Positions 10,721-23,040 of a stretch of 64,000 nucleotides of DNA are shown one piece after another. The number at the start of each line of letters is the position of its first letter. Position 1 is the stretch's first letter. The DNA is from Plectrocnemia conspersa (lineage: Eukaryota; Arthropoda; Insecta; Trichoptera; Polycentropodidae): positions 310,001-374,000 of the forward strand of contig VTFK01000125.1 in NCBI GenBank assembly GCA_009617715.1, given 5' to 3'. Made by a program: the position numbers and the translations under genes. The notes under the pieces are model-generated. The model had not been told where the DNA came from and ran no database searches. It saw only the letters and a program-made list of their open reading frames with translations.

Positions 10721-11729
10721 ATCTGACGTCATCATTGAAATAAGAATCGGAAACTTTTTTCGGAACATATATTTTTTTACTATAATATATAATAAATCGA
10801 TATTTAAATAGTAATTTCAAAAGGTTGATATCAATCTATATTTAATTTATTTTTGTTTAATTCTCTACTGCAATATCTTAATTTGTGACACCTCTTTATT
10901 TTAGTTATTAATCTTATTGTGATTTTCTTTAAAATATCCAGCATATCAATTATTTTATATAAGTCTTACTTTATTTATGAAAAACCATACTTATATTAAA
11001 ATGGACGGTTCAAGTTCATTTAATTTTAATAATTTATTAACCTCAATAATAGTTTCAAAACACTTAACATAATTTAACTAAAAATTATATTATTAACTTA
11101 ATCTGTATAAATCTTATCAACATGTGAAAAATTATGGTTGCTTATTTTTAATTTAACTCTTACTATATATACAATAAAATATTGTGCAGAAAATTGTTAT
11201 TTATAAGTGATTCAACATATGTTTTACTATATATTACAGTGTAAATATCATAAACGATGACAAATCTAGTTTCAAATTAAAAGAAAGAGCAGTTCTAAAT
11301 TGTTTTAAAATTTATTACGAAACATATAACAGGATATTCCAATTTTTTTCCTTTTTAACCTTTCCTTTTTCTAAAATAGATTAAATCATTAAATTTTATT
11401 TTATCTGTTAATTAACAATGGGAATCTTTAATATAACGGGACGTATGATACTATCAAGACTGTATGGTCTTTTGTCGTATTATAATTATTCAATAAATTT
11501 ACATATCAAAGACCTAAACGATAATGGATCAAAGCCACAAAGACAGCAGCGGAAATAGCTGTATGGGAACAAAAGAGTATTTGCGTCGCTCTATTCGCTG
11601 CCATTGTCGTGTCACTCGACTATTTGGAGGAGCTAAAAAATATGTTAAACCTTTTGCTACGCTATTATTAAAAATAGGGTTCTATTTAACAAGAAAATAG
11701 TTTTAGAGATTTTGGCAGGGAACGTTTTA

Positions 11730-12590
11730 TGGCAAAACCTCTTGTTCAGTTACATTGTTCTACGATCAAATGATCTTTGCCATAATATCTTGCCTCAATC
11801 GTCAGTGAAGATGGTCTGCTTGGTCATGACTTACTACGAAGCTTATTTGTTTCTATAATAGCTGTTACAATATGTCTCATGAAAGTCAACAGATCCATCG
11901 TCCCGCCATTATCTCTGATAAGCAACCAAGCATTTTCAACTGCCATATCAATGCAGTGTAAAATGAGTGACATGTGAGACTTCTCGCTGATACTAATTCT
12001 ATTGTATATAAAGATATTTTCTGATCTATTCGATCTACCCCTGCTATATTGATGGATCAGTTGGGGTTGTGAAACAATGATTTTTCAGTCGTTACGGGCA
12101 CCGTTGAGTTTTATGGACCGAGTTTACTTCAATGACATTCAAACTGCTCACATATTATTATGTCATTACTAACACGGTAGTCATACAACCCTCTCTTTTT
12201 TTTCTCTAATAGTTATAGTTACTAGTTTATTTTCCGTAGGCAAGTCTGTGAAAAAATTGTCTATGAACAAGTGGTAATTTTCTTCCATTCCAAGTTCAAA
12301 AAGTTTGTCACTATAAGATCTAATTCAGAGTATCTGGCATTCAGGATTGTACTTGCATTCTGGTATGATTCAAAGCAAATAATATACCCACCTAAAGTTG
12401 TTTCTGCACATGGTTTGTATCCACATCTAATTGGTTTGCCTCGAATAATATTTTTACAACTTTATCATCTTTGTTGCCTTCATCGACAGTATGGTTTTCT
12501 TCGGCTATTTGTAATTTACAAATATGTTGTGCCCTTTGTTTTTAAATTATGAGTTATTTTTGTTATTGTATATTTTTTACAGCCCTAAAT
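11730..12590 (-). pseudogene. piggyBac transposase remnant
   Basis: Minus-strand frames with several shifts give, in order, ELGMEENYHLFIDNFFTDLP (matching the Y..DNFY/FTS..L region that carries a catalytic Asp), a stretch like AGVDRIDQKISLY (the GGVD..D......Y motif) and HCIDMAVENAWLLIRDN (the W...FH......AW.LY helix). These are the successive conserved blocks of the piggyBac/PGBD family. Stops and frame changes show it is dead. The 93-codon plus-strand open frame at 12271-12552 is only its shadow. Confidence 0.75.
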
Positions 12591-12689
12591 GTAGGGGTGT
12601 AAATTATTTTTTATACAAATTCAAGTTGGGATACAATGCAACTGTAATAGGTAAAAAGATTAACAAAGCGTTCGGATAAAGAACAGCTA

Positions 12690-13078
12690 CCCAGAGAACA
12701 AACCGATCATGGTTTAAAAAAAACGTTTTTGCAATATGAATTTTTAAATGAGCCTCGGGGAAGATCAAAAACCGTTATAAACGAAGAAAAATTGAAGACT
12801 GTGGTATGAGCTAATCTAGCATGTGATCTAGAAGTTGATGCAATAACTATTTCTCGTTACCTCGCCGCGATAGGAAAGATCAAAAAGCTGAACAAATGAG
12901 CATTCCGAGACGCGTATTCTTCGTTAATGATTTGAAACGAATGGGATGAAAGTAGATTCTGTATGATAACAGAAAACGATCTGGACAACGACAGAATGCA
13001 GATAAGCCAACATTGCATCAAAAGAAGACAATGGTCACTGTTTGATGGACCGCTAAAAAAATGGTTCAATATTATTTT
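12690..13078 (+). pseudogene. mariner transposase fragment
   Basis: The plus strand reads FLNEPRGRSKTVINEEKLKT, then a region like EVDAITISRYLAAIGKIKK corresponding to the second helix-turn-helix of mariner transposases, then, in other frames, KRSGQRQNADKPTLHQKK and MVTVWWTAKKMVQYYF, which match the GQ....KP..H.KKVML..WWD..G..YY core. Stops and frameshifts are frequent. The open frame on the opposite strand at 12857-13069 is a shadow of it. Confidence 0.7.
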
Positions 13079-13959
13079 TTTAAGCCAGGGAAATCAAATT
13101 GGTGAAATTAATGATATAAATAAATAAAAAACAATTTTTTTAATAATATATAATAAATAAATATAGATTAATTATACTGCACAACAACGCTCGACTGAAT
13201 ACATAAAAAAATACATTTATACAAATTCTGAAATTTTACAGCATTCCCGTATTTACATGATCTTCACCTATTCCGTCATGGAATTATATTTAAGGAATAA
13301 AACCTTTCGAGTCCAGGCGGAAGTAATTAAGAAATTCGAAGACTTTATAGAGTCAAAAAATCAAGACTTTAAAAAAATTATATTTTTGATTCTCGATAGA
13401 ATTAGATACTAAAAGTGAGTGGAGCTTATTTAAATTAAATAAATGTTAAAAATATCACCTATAAATTTGGTAATTTCATATGGTACAACCTAATATATTT
13501 TACTTTGCATTTTTCGTAAAATTGGTGTCTTTTTATTTTTAGTATGTATATCCAAAACTTTTTATTTTATGGCATTTTTATATAATATAATTATCAATAA
13601 ATCCATTTTGTTCAAAAATTTAAGTAATATCTTATTATTGAAAGTAAAAAAAATACTTAGATGCGCAAATTTGTCTTTTTGCCTTAGGTGACAAAATTTT
13701 ATCTGATAATATACGTTCTGATTATATGCTCGCCAACAAATTTTAACAATTTTTAAGGGAATGATATTTTTTTGTATGCTTTACTGGCGACCGTTTGTGC
13801 AGTCTACTCAACTTTTATTTATTCCAATCATAATTTATTATTCTAAAGTTATAAAGGTTTGATAATATGTAGCAGTTATTACCAAATAATATATTTAAAA
13901 ATCAAGTTAATCAATACTCTGCACGCAAAGGTCACTCCAGTGCAAATCGATAGTCCCAC

Positions 13960-14306
13960 TGGCAACACTCACCTGCGCGAACTTATTGACTGAATGTCTT
14001 TCTTTGTCATGTCCGATTTATTGTAATTATCTGATTTACGCGCTATAATTCTCGTTTATGGGGAAGTCCCAAGAGTTATTTGGGGGCTTACACCGCGTGC
14101 CCTTTACATACAGTTCATCTATTCGTTCCATCTTTACGAATCCCCACTTTTCGAGTGCTAGGCGCGCGCATCTCGCCGCCTTTCCAACCCCCTTCCACCC
14201 GCTACCCTGTAATTAGCTTGTAGGAAAGCCGCACAAAGGTCCGGGGACCGTTTCGCTATACATCTCCGTGAACCACATCGAATCGATACAATATTATCAA
14301 GTGAAA
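13960..14306 (+). promoter_or_regulatory. GC-richer 5' region of the RRM/F-box gene
   Basis: The 350 bases before the start codon are clearly richer in G and C than the surroundings, with pyrimidine-rich stretches near 14180-14210 and no transposon similarity. This fits a promoter and 5' untranslated region. No TATA box is convincing and the transcription start cannot be fixed. Confidence 0.35.
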
Positions 14307-17300
14307 ATGTATACGAGTGAAGGCATACCTGCCACCACTTTACATGTATCCGGAATCCCGAATGATGTGAGAAACTTAAAAATTAATAGTTCATTTTTTT
14401 TTTTTATAATATCTTACTACGTAATAAATAATACTTTATAGATGAAGCAAGAAGATGTTCTCGAACACTTCGGTCGCTTCGGGAATATCCTCGACTGTAC
14501 CTTCAAACAGCCGGGGAGCAGTAGGAACACTACCCTCAAACGGCAGTGGACCAGAAATGATACATATGCTTTAATAACGTTTGAAAATACCTCGCAAGCT
14601 TCTGTGTAATTGCATAAAATTTATTTTTAAATTAAAAATGCAGTTGAAATATGTAAATTATTCTGGCTTTTTTCAGTGCTCAGAGAAATGTGGCAAAAAT
14701 CGATGGTATTCTCTTGAAAGTCACCGCAGCGGACTTTTGGCATCAAAGATCGATGCGGCTTGGTATAACTTGAAATTTTTTCCCTATAAAGATTATTGTA
14801 CACATATTAAAAAATGAAATGTATATTATTTTAGGAAAAAAGAATATGGGTGAATTTCCACCGACATATAACATGATGGTTGTAATTATATAAGATCAAA
14901 TCTAATTAATTGTATGACATTATTCTTATATATGTATATTTTTCAGGAAGACTATGTGAACATTCAAGATCCCAACAACATTTTAAACGTGCTGAATGAA
15001 TATTGCTTTATTAAAATATTCAGCTATTTGCCGATACAGCAGTTGATTCAAACGGAGAGAGTCAGCAAACACTGGAATTATCTCGTCCACGAGAAATACA
15101 AAGGTAATTGTTATCCTTGCTAATGTAATTGGCGAAAATTAAGCAGAACTTAAGCCAATTGATCTGCTATATTTAAACACACTCAATGCTATTTAACACA
15201 GCTCCCGTGTCCATACAAACATTATAGCCATGCGGTGAACGCAGGAGCCGTGTTCAGAAATTTTGCGATGTATGTAATTCAAAATTATTAAGCGAAAAAT
15301 TTTATCACTAATATAAAAATATTGAGCGTCGCTAATTTTGCGCATATTTCATATCACCAACATAAAAATACAGTAGTTTCAATTGCTACCAGCTGTGATT
15401 CGCTCCTTATGAGCGTCTGCGATTTATTTGTATAAAGCTGCACTTAAACATGTATATACAAAATAGACCAAATTACTTTGATATTTTATAACTATTTATG
15501 CTATTTATATTATATATATATTATATTTATGAACTATATTTTTTCATAGTGTGGTGCTGCGTAAAAAACCAAGTTCGGATGAATTCCGGATTTACGCTCT
15601 TCATTAAAAATATTATGCATATTGTACAGACTAGTTAATTAACAAGCAATCTTCTAAACGGGATATTTGATATCAATATTATTTGACCCACAATTTTCCT
15701 TAAGTAAAAAAAAAGCCATTAAAATCATTTCTTAAACGTTTTTACGAAACAGTTTATATTCAAGTAAATATTTCTTTAACACTAAAAACTTTATTTTTAT
15801 CATAATCGTACCGGATGAATGACGTTTTATGTAGATTTCTATACAATTATCTCAGATTCGCCGAAACAGACACAATTCCAAGCCATTTGAAATTTGAACA
15901 AAATACATTATTTAATTGACATTTTAGAATTATCAGGTTGTTTCATAAGTCTTTGCGTTTTTAAAGATGCGGGTTAAATGAGTTTAAAATTAAAACGCGA
16001 AATACTTTTACTTATTCATATATTATACATCATTTTTTACAATCATTAAATTTTTTATATCTGATTCGAAAAATAATGTATTTTTGGAAGTAATAAATTC
16101 TTTAATGTCGTTTTTTATATTCGTAAAATATATTTTTCCATCTAAAACTATTTTTTTTTATTATTCAATCTTCCGTTGTAACCTGACAGGCATAAGCCCA
16201 AAGCATTACAACAAAGTAAATCTGTACCAACTGTAAAAGTTAATCAGATATAATGAATACCTACATTATATCTGATTGACTTATTCAGTTCAAGCCCCGC
16301 CCCGCCCCAACAGCGACAGGGCGGGGCTCGAACCCGCAAACTCAGAGTTACTAGTCTGAGACATTACAGACTATATTCCGAATAAATAAATGATAATCGT
16401 TAAGAATATGGTAGATGAAAAAAAAAGTTAAAAAAAAATCCACTGATTTTTTCTATTGTCTTCTTGAATACATGAGGGCGAGCGCTGTCTTAGTGTAAAA
16501 TTACCCTTCTTTAATTTATAAGGGAAGGTTTTTTTATGGTCTGGGTCGCTTTTAATCAAATTAGCTGAGTACACTGTGTGTCTGTTGTAATTGTCTGTCT
16601 ATAATCGAACAACTTATAATGAATTATGCCATTCATATCCTACCAAATGCATAACATTATCTTATTGACGTGCAATCCTGTTCTTGTGATTGGTGACCAA
16701 CCACTTCACAAGAATCCACTTCTCATCTTCAGTAACAATTTGACTTAAAAATAAATCTTTGTTGCTTGAGGTTTTCCTCAAGACAATTTATAATATACTC
16801 ATATTGTGAACTGACATAGGCAACTCATTGAGCTTTTGTGCTAGCTTCTGTATCGTTAATCTCGGACCTGCTTTGATAGCAGCCCTAATTCCTCACTAAC
16901 AACCCACCCATATGTAGATATTCAATGTCAAAATTTTTAGAACCACAATTGAACGGCATTACAGATGGTCTTTATTTGCCGTTGGTAGTATAGTTTCTAT
17001 GAAATGTCTACCAATTAAATGTAATGGTGATGGTGTTGCTGATGGACGTCCTGAATGATGCTGTATTATTCCTAAAATGTAAACAAAAATTACATAAAAG
17101 TGGATAAATTAAATTTAGAATATGCTACGCATGACGACATTCTGTAAAGAAATATATTCCGCTTGGGAAAAACACTACTGACTAGTTGAAACAAGACCGG
17201 GTCAAAAGAGACAGTCTTATCAGTAAACAAATATATTCTGCTCGAGGAATGAGAACTGCCAAGTGGTTTATTGAGATTATTTTATCTTTACTGCCATTAT

Positions 17301-19335
17301 GATTGAAAACATCGAAACAAAAAATATCATGGTACTAAATAGCATAATTAATACGACTACTGTTAATAAACACAGAAAGAATAGTGAAATTATTGTTAAT
17401 TTATGTAAAGTTACACATTTTTGCAAATGTAAGAAAAAAAATGCAAAGATTTAAGGGAAAACCTGATATATATAGTTCACAAAAATACTGGGGAAACGCG
17501 GATAAAAAACGCCACTGTTTACGGAACACATTTTCGGGGGGCACAGACCCTCGGCGACGCGTTATCTTCGCAGCTTTTAAAAGGGCTAGATTGGAAAAAG
17601 ACGAAAACTCTGCGTTAAGTCATCTGCCTTGGTTAATGGGGGCTTGCTAAGAGGCCCGACAAGTCAAGGGTTAAAGAAACGCCGGCGTTGGGCCAAGAAA
17701 AAGAAATTACGCTATCCTTTCAACTCTGATTGACAACCCAAGATCAACTCCAGCGTGACTCAAAACCCTTTATATACTTAGCACCTGGTGAGGGAAGGGG
17801 TTCTCGGAACCTTTTGGAAACGTGATAAGCCAATAAATTTAATTAGAATTTTAAATTTCAATTTGTTTAAATCCTGGTTCGCTAGCGATCAGCATATAAA
17901 TGTAAATTATTATACAATATTGGTTGTACTAGTCTATCTTTAATTTGTAAGGACTTTATCCATTAAAAAATCAAGGGGGAGTACTAAAATGTAGTATAAA
18001 TTAACTGTAAGTATTCCATATATATTATCAGACTGATTAAATTTAATATTATAAATAATCTCAAACCCATGGAAATGTAATTGATTCATAATATATTATT
18101 CAATATAAAAATATTAAGCCTATATTATTGATTATATTATTATTATTATCGCGACAAACTTAAATACATTTAAAACTTACATAGATTCAATCATTGTTCT
18201 AGTAAATGGTTTTATTCAAATTTAATGTTATTATTTTTACAGGAATTGTTACATTCAAAACGAATGATTCGGGCAGCGACGCAATGCGGACAGTCAAGTT
18301 GCATTTATTGCTCTATAAAATCGGTCGTTATTTGAAAACGTTGCACCTTGACTCCAAGGATAATTCGTATGAAAATACAACACCCTATATGATTGCAAAA
18401 CTATGCCCCAATATCAACGAGCTAATGGTTGTCAATTTGAAGTCGAACTTCTGGAGCTACTTGATGAGTAAATGCATCAAACTGAAGTCTCTGCATCTTC
18501 ACGAATGTGACATAAACGATAAGACATTCGAAAATTGTTCTTTGAAGTTGGAAGAACTCATGATCAGTGCTAAATATTCATCGGAAGATTTTTTAGTACA
18601 TTTGGACTTACGCCATCTAACAAAGCTAAGCTTAGTAAAATCGTCCATTCAGCACATCCTAACAATTGACAGATTCATGTCCATGAGCAATCTGAAAGAA
18701 TTGCACCTTGAAGGTGAGGATTTGGATAAGAGTAACATGTACAACATACTAAAATTGTTCCCCGAACTTGAATCTCTCAATCTATGCTCGGATAATCTGA
18801 TCTCGGGGCTTGAGCCAATAACGGATATGAAAAACTTGAAGAAGCTAAAGTTGCATTCGATCATGGCCGTCAATGAAAAGTTGATCAAGATGATTTGCTC
18901 CAATTGCACCGAATTGACCAATCTGGAAATATACAACGAGTATCCATTCAATGGTGAGAAATCGTCATGAAATATTTATGTTATTTTTAAAGCATAATTA
19001 TTTTGTAAATTGTTACAGAAATCACAGAGAAAAGTTTTTTTTGTATTTGGTCGTTGAAGAATTTGAAGGTTCTGAACATATGCGGCCTTGAAATCTGCGG
19101 CATGTCGTTTTCCAAGTTCGTCAGGTCCAGAATCAGTAGCAAGTGCATGAGATACCCCAAGACCAATAAGCATTTTCTGCAGGTTAACATTTGCAGCAAT
19201 TTTGACCACGAATCTGTTACGTCGAGAACCGTGTTCTCCAAAAACAACATTTATTTCGGGCAATGGTCGTTGGAACCTGATGTAATCTTTTGTTTCTGCG
19301 ATTGCTTCCCGATGACAAGTTTCATTCAAATCTAA
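14307..19335 (+). CDS. RRM, F-box and leucine-rich-repeat protein
   Basis: Six exons join in frame: 14307-14366, 14442-14605, 14677-14762, 14951-15103, 18243-18953 and 19019-19335, giving 496 residues and a TAA stop. Residues about 10-96 form an RNA-recognition motif (RNP2-like LHVSGI at 12-17, RNP1-like YALITF at 62-67). Residues about 113-154 are an F-box (EYCFIKIFSYLPIQQLIQTE, then RVSKHW). The rest, from about 185, has irregular leucine-rich repeats (for example LKSLHLHECDI, LKELHLEG, LESLNLCSDN, LKKLKLHS). F-box/LRR proteins usually present substrates to SCF ubiquitin ligases through Skp1; the RRM suggests an RNA-linked target, which is inference. The exon 4 acceptor is placed at GAAG/AC rather than four bases earlier because only this keeps the frame. 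Intron 4 is 3.1 kb. Confidence 0.85.
16290..16380 (-). repeat. tRNA-like repeat fragment
   Basis: On the minus strand GCGGGTTCGAGCCCCGCC is a strong RNA polymerase III B-box within a T-arm stem, preceded by CAGACTAGTAACTCTG, which resembles an anticodon arm but closes an eight-base loop. No acceptor stem is present. A tRNA pseudogene or SINE head is more likely than a working tRNA. The neighbouring CCCCGCCCCGCCCC run forms a GC hairpin with GGGCGGGGC. Confidence 0.45.
16660..16900 (-). pseudogene. mariner transposase fragment
   Basis: The minus strand reads GIRAAIKAGPRLTIQKLAQK, then a VHN..IL helix and a stop, then SQIVTEDEKWILVKW. The last part is the first catalytic Asp motif of mariner elements (..IVTGDEKW). 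The gap between the DNA-binding and catalytic parts is shorter than normal, so the copy is internally deleted. Confidence 0.7.
17400..17830. other. GC-richer unassigned block
   Basis: Inside intron 4 about 400 bases are much richer in G and C than the intron around them. The plus strand is open for 88 codons (17384-17650) but the protein matches nothing I know and lacks exon boundaries. It may be part of an LTR or another transposon; no direct-repeat partner is seen in the window. Confidence 0.3.
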
Positions 19336-20459
19336 ATTTGAAAAAAAGCATACATTAACATTTTTTTAATACTCAATTATTACAATGTATCAAAATTTAC
19401 GTTACAGCTGTATTGCGCATCACCAGTGATGAACATTTACATACATCAACATTTTGAGTTAAAAGGAATGATTACTATTCCTACTGTTTTTCAACATAAA
19501 ACAGCAATAGATTTTAATTTTTTGATTAGCGTATCATTACTTTATATTAAGTATGGATTTAGAATCCAAAGATATTAACAAAAATATTTCGACATTTTCA
19601 AAATACAGTTAGAGTTCCATTTAAAACGGAGACATTCACAAAAATAAAATTTTCAGAAGATCTAAAAGACCATTTTTCCGTAATTTTTAAAATATACTGT
19701 ATTTTATACATTTTATATATAGGTATAAGACATATTATAAGAGTGGTATGAAAATAAATATCACATAATGCACGACGAAAATAATAAGAACCAACTTGGA
19801 CTTCAAAAAAATACAGTGGACATGTACTGTTTTTGAACAAAACATTGCTTATTCCATAGCTAACTTAAAGGAAATAATGTTTTAAAGTGCATTACTGCTT
19901 GATATACCCTCACTGTATTCGGTGTAAAATTTTCATTAAAAAGTATTGAGGAGATATTAGGGGTTAAAGTTAATGTTTTAATGATATCTGTCGTAGTTTT
20001 TATCTGATTTACATTAAACTTTTCTGAAAAATTAACCTTCTAAATATCTCGACTAAGATTGTAAGCTAGCCTGATCCTCCAGCATGTTAAAAATATCAAC
20101 CATTCAAAATTGAAAAGTATTCTACACAAAAAAGTAAAGAGAGCAAAAACTTTTTATAACATATTTATTAGATTAAAAAAAATATTTAAAATGTTTTATA
20201 TATATTCTGGGAGTATTTACATGCGATTTCGAATCATTAAAAAAAAATCCCATCAAAGGCTTGAAAAATGAACTTAAAACTATTTTTAATAATATATACA
20301 TTAGGTTTAAATATAGCCTTGAAGGCTTTCATACATATTTAATTATCATAAATGTCATACTTTAGAACATTAAATAAAATATATAAATGTATTAATTATA
20401 ATAAGAGGAAGAATGCGACAATACGTATACTATATGTATGCGTAAAAGATTGAAGGCAT
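19336..20459. other. 3' flank of the RRM/F-box gene, no gene seen
   Basis: AT-rich sequence downstream of the stop codon, probably beginning with the 3' untranslated region. No coding exon or transposase remnant is visible. Confidence 0.45.
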
Positions 20460-21225
20460 AACTCTAAAAGATTTTATTCGCCTTGTGATGGTTACCATTG
20501 GGTCGATTTAACTATTAATTCATATATTCATAATATAATTACTATATTAACAGGTGTTTAAATGTAATTATTTATAAGTTATTTACTTATTGCTATTATG
20601 AATTAGCACAACATATTCTGTGTTTAGAGATACTAAATATAGTAGTATTCAAAAATTAAATTTAGAAGTATTAATGTTTCTCTAGTCTGATTGCTTATTT
20701 AAAAAAAAAATTTTGATCAAATGGCAACTACTCTTGGTGTATTATTTAAATGCGTGTAATAGATTCATTATAAAAATATATATGTATATCAATATAATTT
20801 AATCATATAAATATGTGACGTCTAGAACCATATTTTGATAATTTAATTTTGGTCGTATCTTAGATTAGTCTTGAAATCAAAAACTAACCTATCGGAACGC
20901 TGGCCTCCGATTGGTTGTTTTTATTAGTCTGATTTTAATACAAATTTTCTTACGAATGTAATTTTTAAATGTATTTTTTATGGGTTTAAGAGTAGTCTTA
21001 CTTGTTTTATATATAGTAAAGGAACTATATAAAATCGAAATTTTAAATATCGAAACTAGACCTCACATATTTACTTATTTATAGAATAGGAATGATTTAT
21101 ATAAAATAATATCTAATTTACTCAAATATGAATGTAGAATAGTTTTTAAAAATATCAGTGTAATACGAATTCTTGAAATAAATAAGTGTCATATAAATTT
21201 GTTTTTTCGTATACCAAAAAGAAAA
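20460..21225 (+). repeat. 0.75-kb inverted duplication, copy A
   Basis: This segment aligns with the reverse complement of 33100-33835 along its length. Anchor matches include CCTTGTGATGGTTACCATT (20478-20496) with its complement near 33798, the GTGATGTCTAGAAC-like junctions, GATTGGTTGTTTT..TTAGTCTGATTTTAAT (20912-20940), and GAATTCTTGAAATAAATAAGTGTCAT (21168-21193). Identity looks around 70-75 percent by eye with small indels. It encodes no protein. Confidence 0.75.
20815..21066. mobile_element. MITE nested in copy A
   Basis: GTGACGTCTAGAACCATATT at the left faces AATATCGAAACTAGACCTCAC at the right, imperfect terminal inverted repeats of about 20 bp bounding 252 bp. The same element occupies the equivalent place in copy B (33258-33497). 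It has no coding capacity, so it is a short non-autonomous DNA transposon. Confidence 0.55.
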
Positions 21226-23040
21226 AAATATCATTTATCCCGATCAAGATATTATAAACTTCTCAATATTATTTATTTTGTGTTATAAATTACCTTTCAA
21301 GGCGTATACATATATATACATATATTTACAGCATTTATTTTATAATATTACAAAGTTGTGTTGTTCATTATTATTTATTTATAATTTTTCTTATTTAAAA
21401 AATATAATATATATATAAATATAAAAATACTAAGCACATTTTTTGTTCGCATTATCTTAGTTATAATTTGCTGCTTATATGATTAAATAATAATATGAAG
21501 AACGAAAAGCAAGATGAAAACAATAATAAAATGTATGGCGAAATTCCACTTAATTGATATTATTTTAACATCATGTTCCAGTGCTTCATACATAATAGTA
21601 TTAAATTATATCAATTACACTATATGAAGTAATTTAGGGACTGGTAAGTTTTTATAAAATTAATTTAAATATCAACATAATTTTAACAAAATAAATATAA
21701 GAACTTCGCAGTAGAATGAATATAACACGCACTGCACTGCTTTCACGCTATATAAATAATTTACTATCACAAAGATAAACAGTCATTATCGTTCACTAGC
21801 CTTCTACTCAAGCCAACCATAACATCTTCATAGTATGACTATATTTAACTCTTGCTTACTTACAATGAACTTTAGGGCTTATCAGAAGCATTAATTATTC
21901 GTTATCTCATGTTCAGGGAATTGGAACATTGAACTGAAGAAATTTCTGATAAAACGGATCATGAAATTACTAGCTAACTTTTAAATTTGTTACAGGAATT
22001 GAAATAATGAGTGTAAATAACTATTGTATATTTTCTGGTTGTGGAAATCATACTTATATCTTGTCTGAGTGAATTCAGCAAAATCTTACAAATAAGCAAT
22101 AATACCGTATCAAATTCATAATTTTTTGGTGAAAGTCCAAAAAGATATGAGATCTTTTTGAAAACAACATTTAGCATATTCAAGAAACAAGATAAACGGC
22201 AAGGTTAGAACCAGTTAAACATGTGGTTCTAAAGTTTAAATATGCGATCTGCTTTGAATAAAATTGATTCTAGAAGCCTACCGTTGATGCACAACACAGA
22301 TACCTGCTATTGAAAAATATTTGTCAAGATTTGAATGTGTTCTCATGTCTACAGTTCGGCTGAAAAAACTTATGTTATAACTGAATTCCATAAAGCAACA
22401 TTGAATGTATGTATAAAAAGATAATATTGAGAATTTAATTAAATATATAGAACAACTTTCAGTTCTTGATAAGTGGAAAAAATTGCAACTGAAAATTAAA
22501 TCACTACAGAATTTTAAATATATCGTCGATTAAAAGATCAAAAATCTGCTAAAGAATATTTTTATTGAAACGTTTTTGACAGTAATTAATTCAATTGTAA
22601 CGATTCATACACAGCACCAGTCAAGAGACACGCGCGTCTTAATTCCTGCGAACTGTGCCTATAAAGCTAGCAGCTGTTTAGAAGTATGCCACATTCTCAC
22701 TATTCCTTCCAACATGCGGGGTAAGTATATGGTTTACACGCACGGCGGCCTGTAATACAAAATACAAAAATAAACTATAAACACTTGACTCAGTTGTCCC
22801 TCGCCGCTCGGACTATTATTTCGTTCGAAGAAGTTCTTCGACCACGAACCTACGCATCGCCTTCTGTTTGAGCAATTACATTATAGTAACTATTGAAGCG
22901 ACTAGATACGACTTCTACGCTTCCCGATAATAAATTAATTTACGCGTCGATTTTAATAAATTTATTTCATTTAATTTTTATGGGGTCTAATAAAATAGAT
23001 AAAAATCATATTATTGCTAGAGAAACAATTCATTTAGGTT
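21226..23040. other. No gene seen
   Basis: AT-rich, with no coding exon I can support. The block 22600-22730 is less AT-rich and is listed separately as a possible promoter. Confidence 0.45.
22655..22725 (+). promoter_or_regulatory. Possible promoter and first exon
   Basis: A TATA-like CTATAAAG (22660-22667) is followed some 30-40 bases later by ATTCTCACTATTCC, which could hold a start site, and then by CGGG/GTAAGTATATGG, a near-consensus 5' splice site at about 22721. It could be the untranslated first exon of the tsg gene, whose first coding exon is preceded by a splice acceptor at 27380. This link is inference from position and strand only. Confidence 0.25.

Larger units (their letters stand above)
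15104..18242. other. Intron 4 of the RRM/F-box gene
   Basis: A 3.1-kb intron that contains no further exon I can support. It holds a tRNA-like repeat (16290-16380), a mariner relic (16660-16900) and a GC-richer unassigned block (17400-17830). At 15200-15260 a short imperfect inverted repeat (AACACAGCTCCCG facing CAGGAGCCGTGTTC) is visible. Confidence 0.6.

Noticed and set aside
12271..12552. 93-codon plus-strand open frame
   Set aside because: The minus strand carries the piggyBac conserved blocks in the same place.
16290..16380. Functional tRNA gene on the minus strand
   Set aside because: Strong B-box but no acceptor stem and a malformed anticodon loop.
18649..18951. 100-codon minus-strand open frame
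   Set aside because: It is antisense to the leucine-rich-repeat exon of the RRM/F-box gene and has no exon signals of its own.
18976..19329. 117- and 87-codon minus-strand open frames
   Set aside because: Shadows of the last exon of the RRM/F-box gene; the plus-strand reading is supported by splice phase and LRR continuity.
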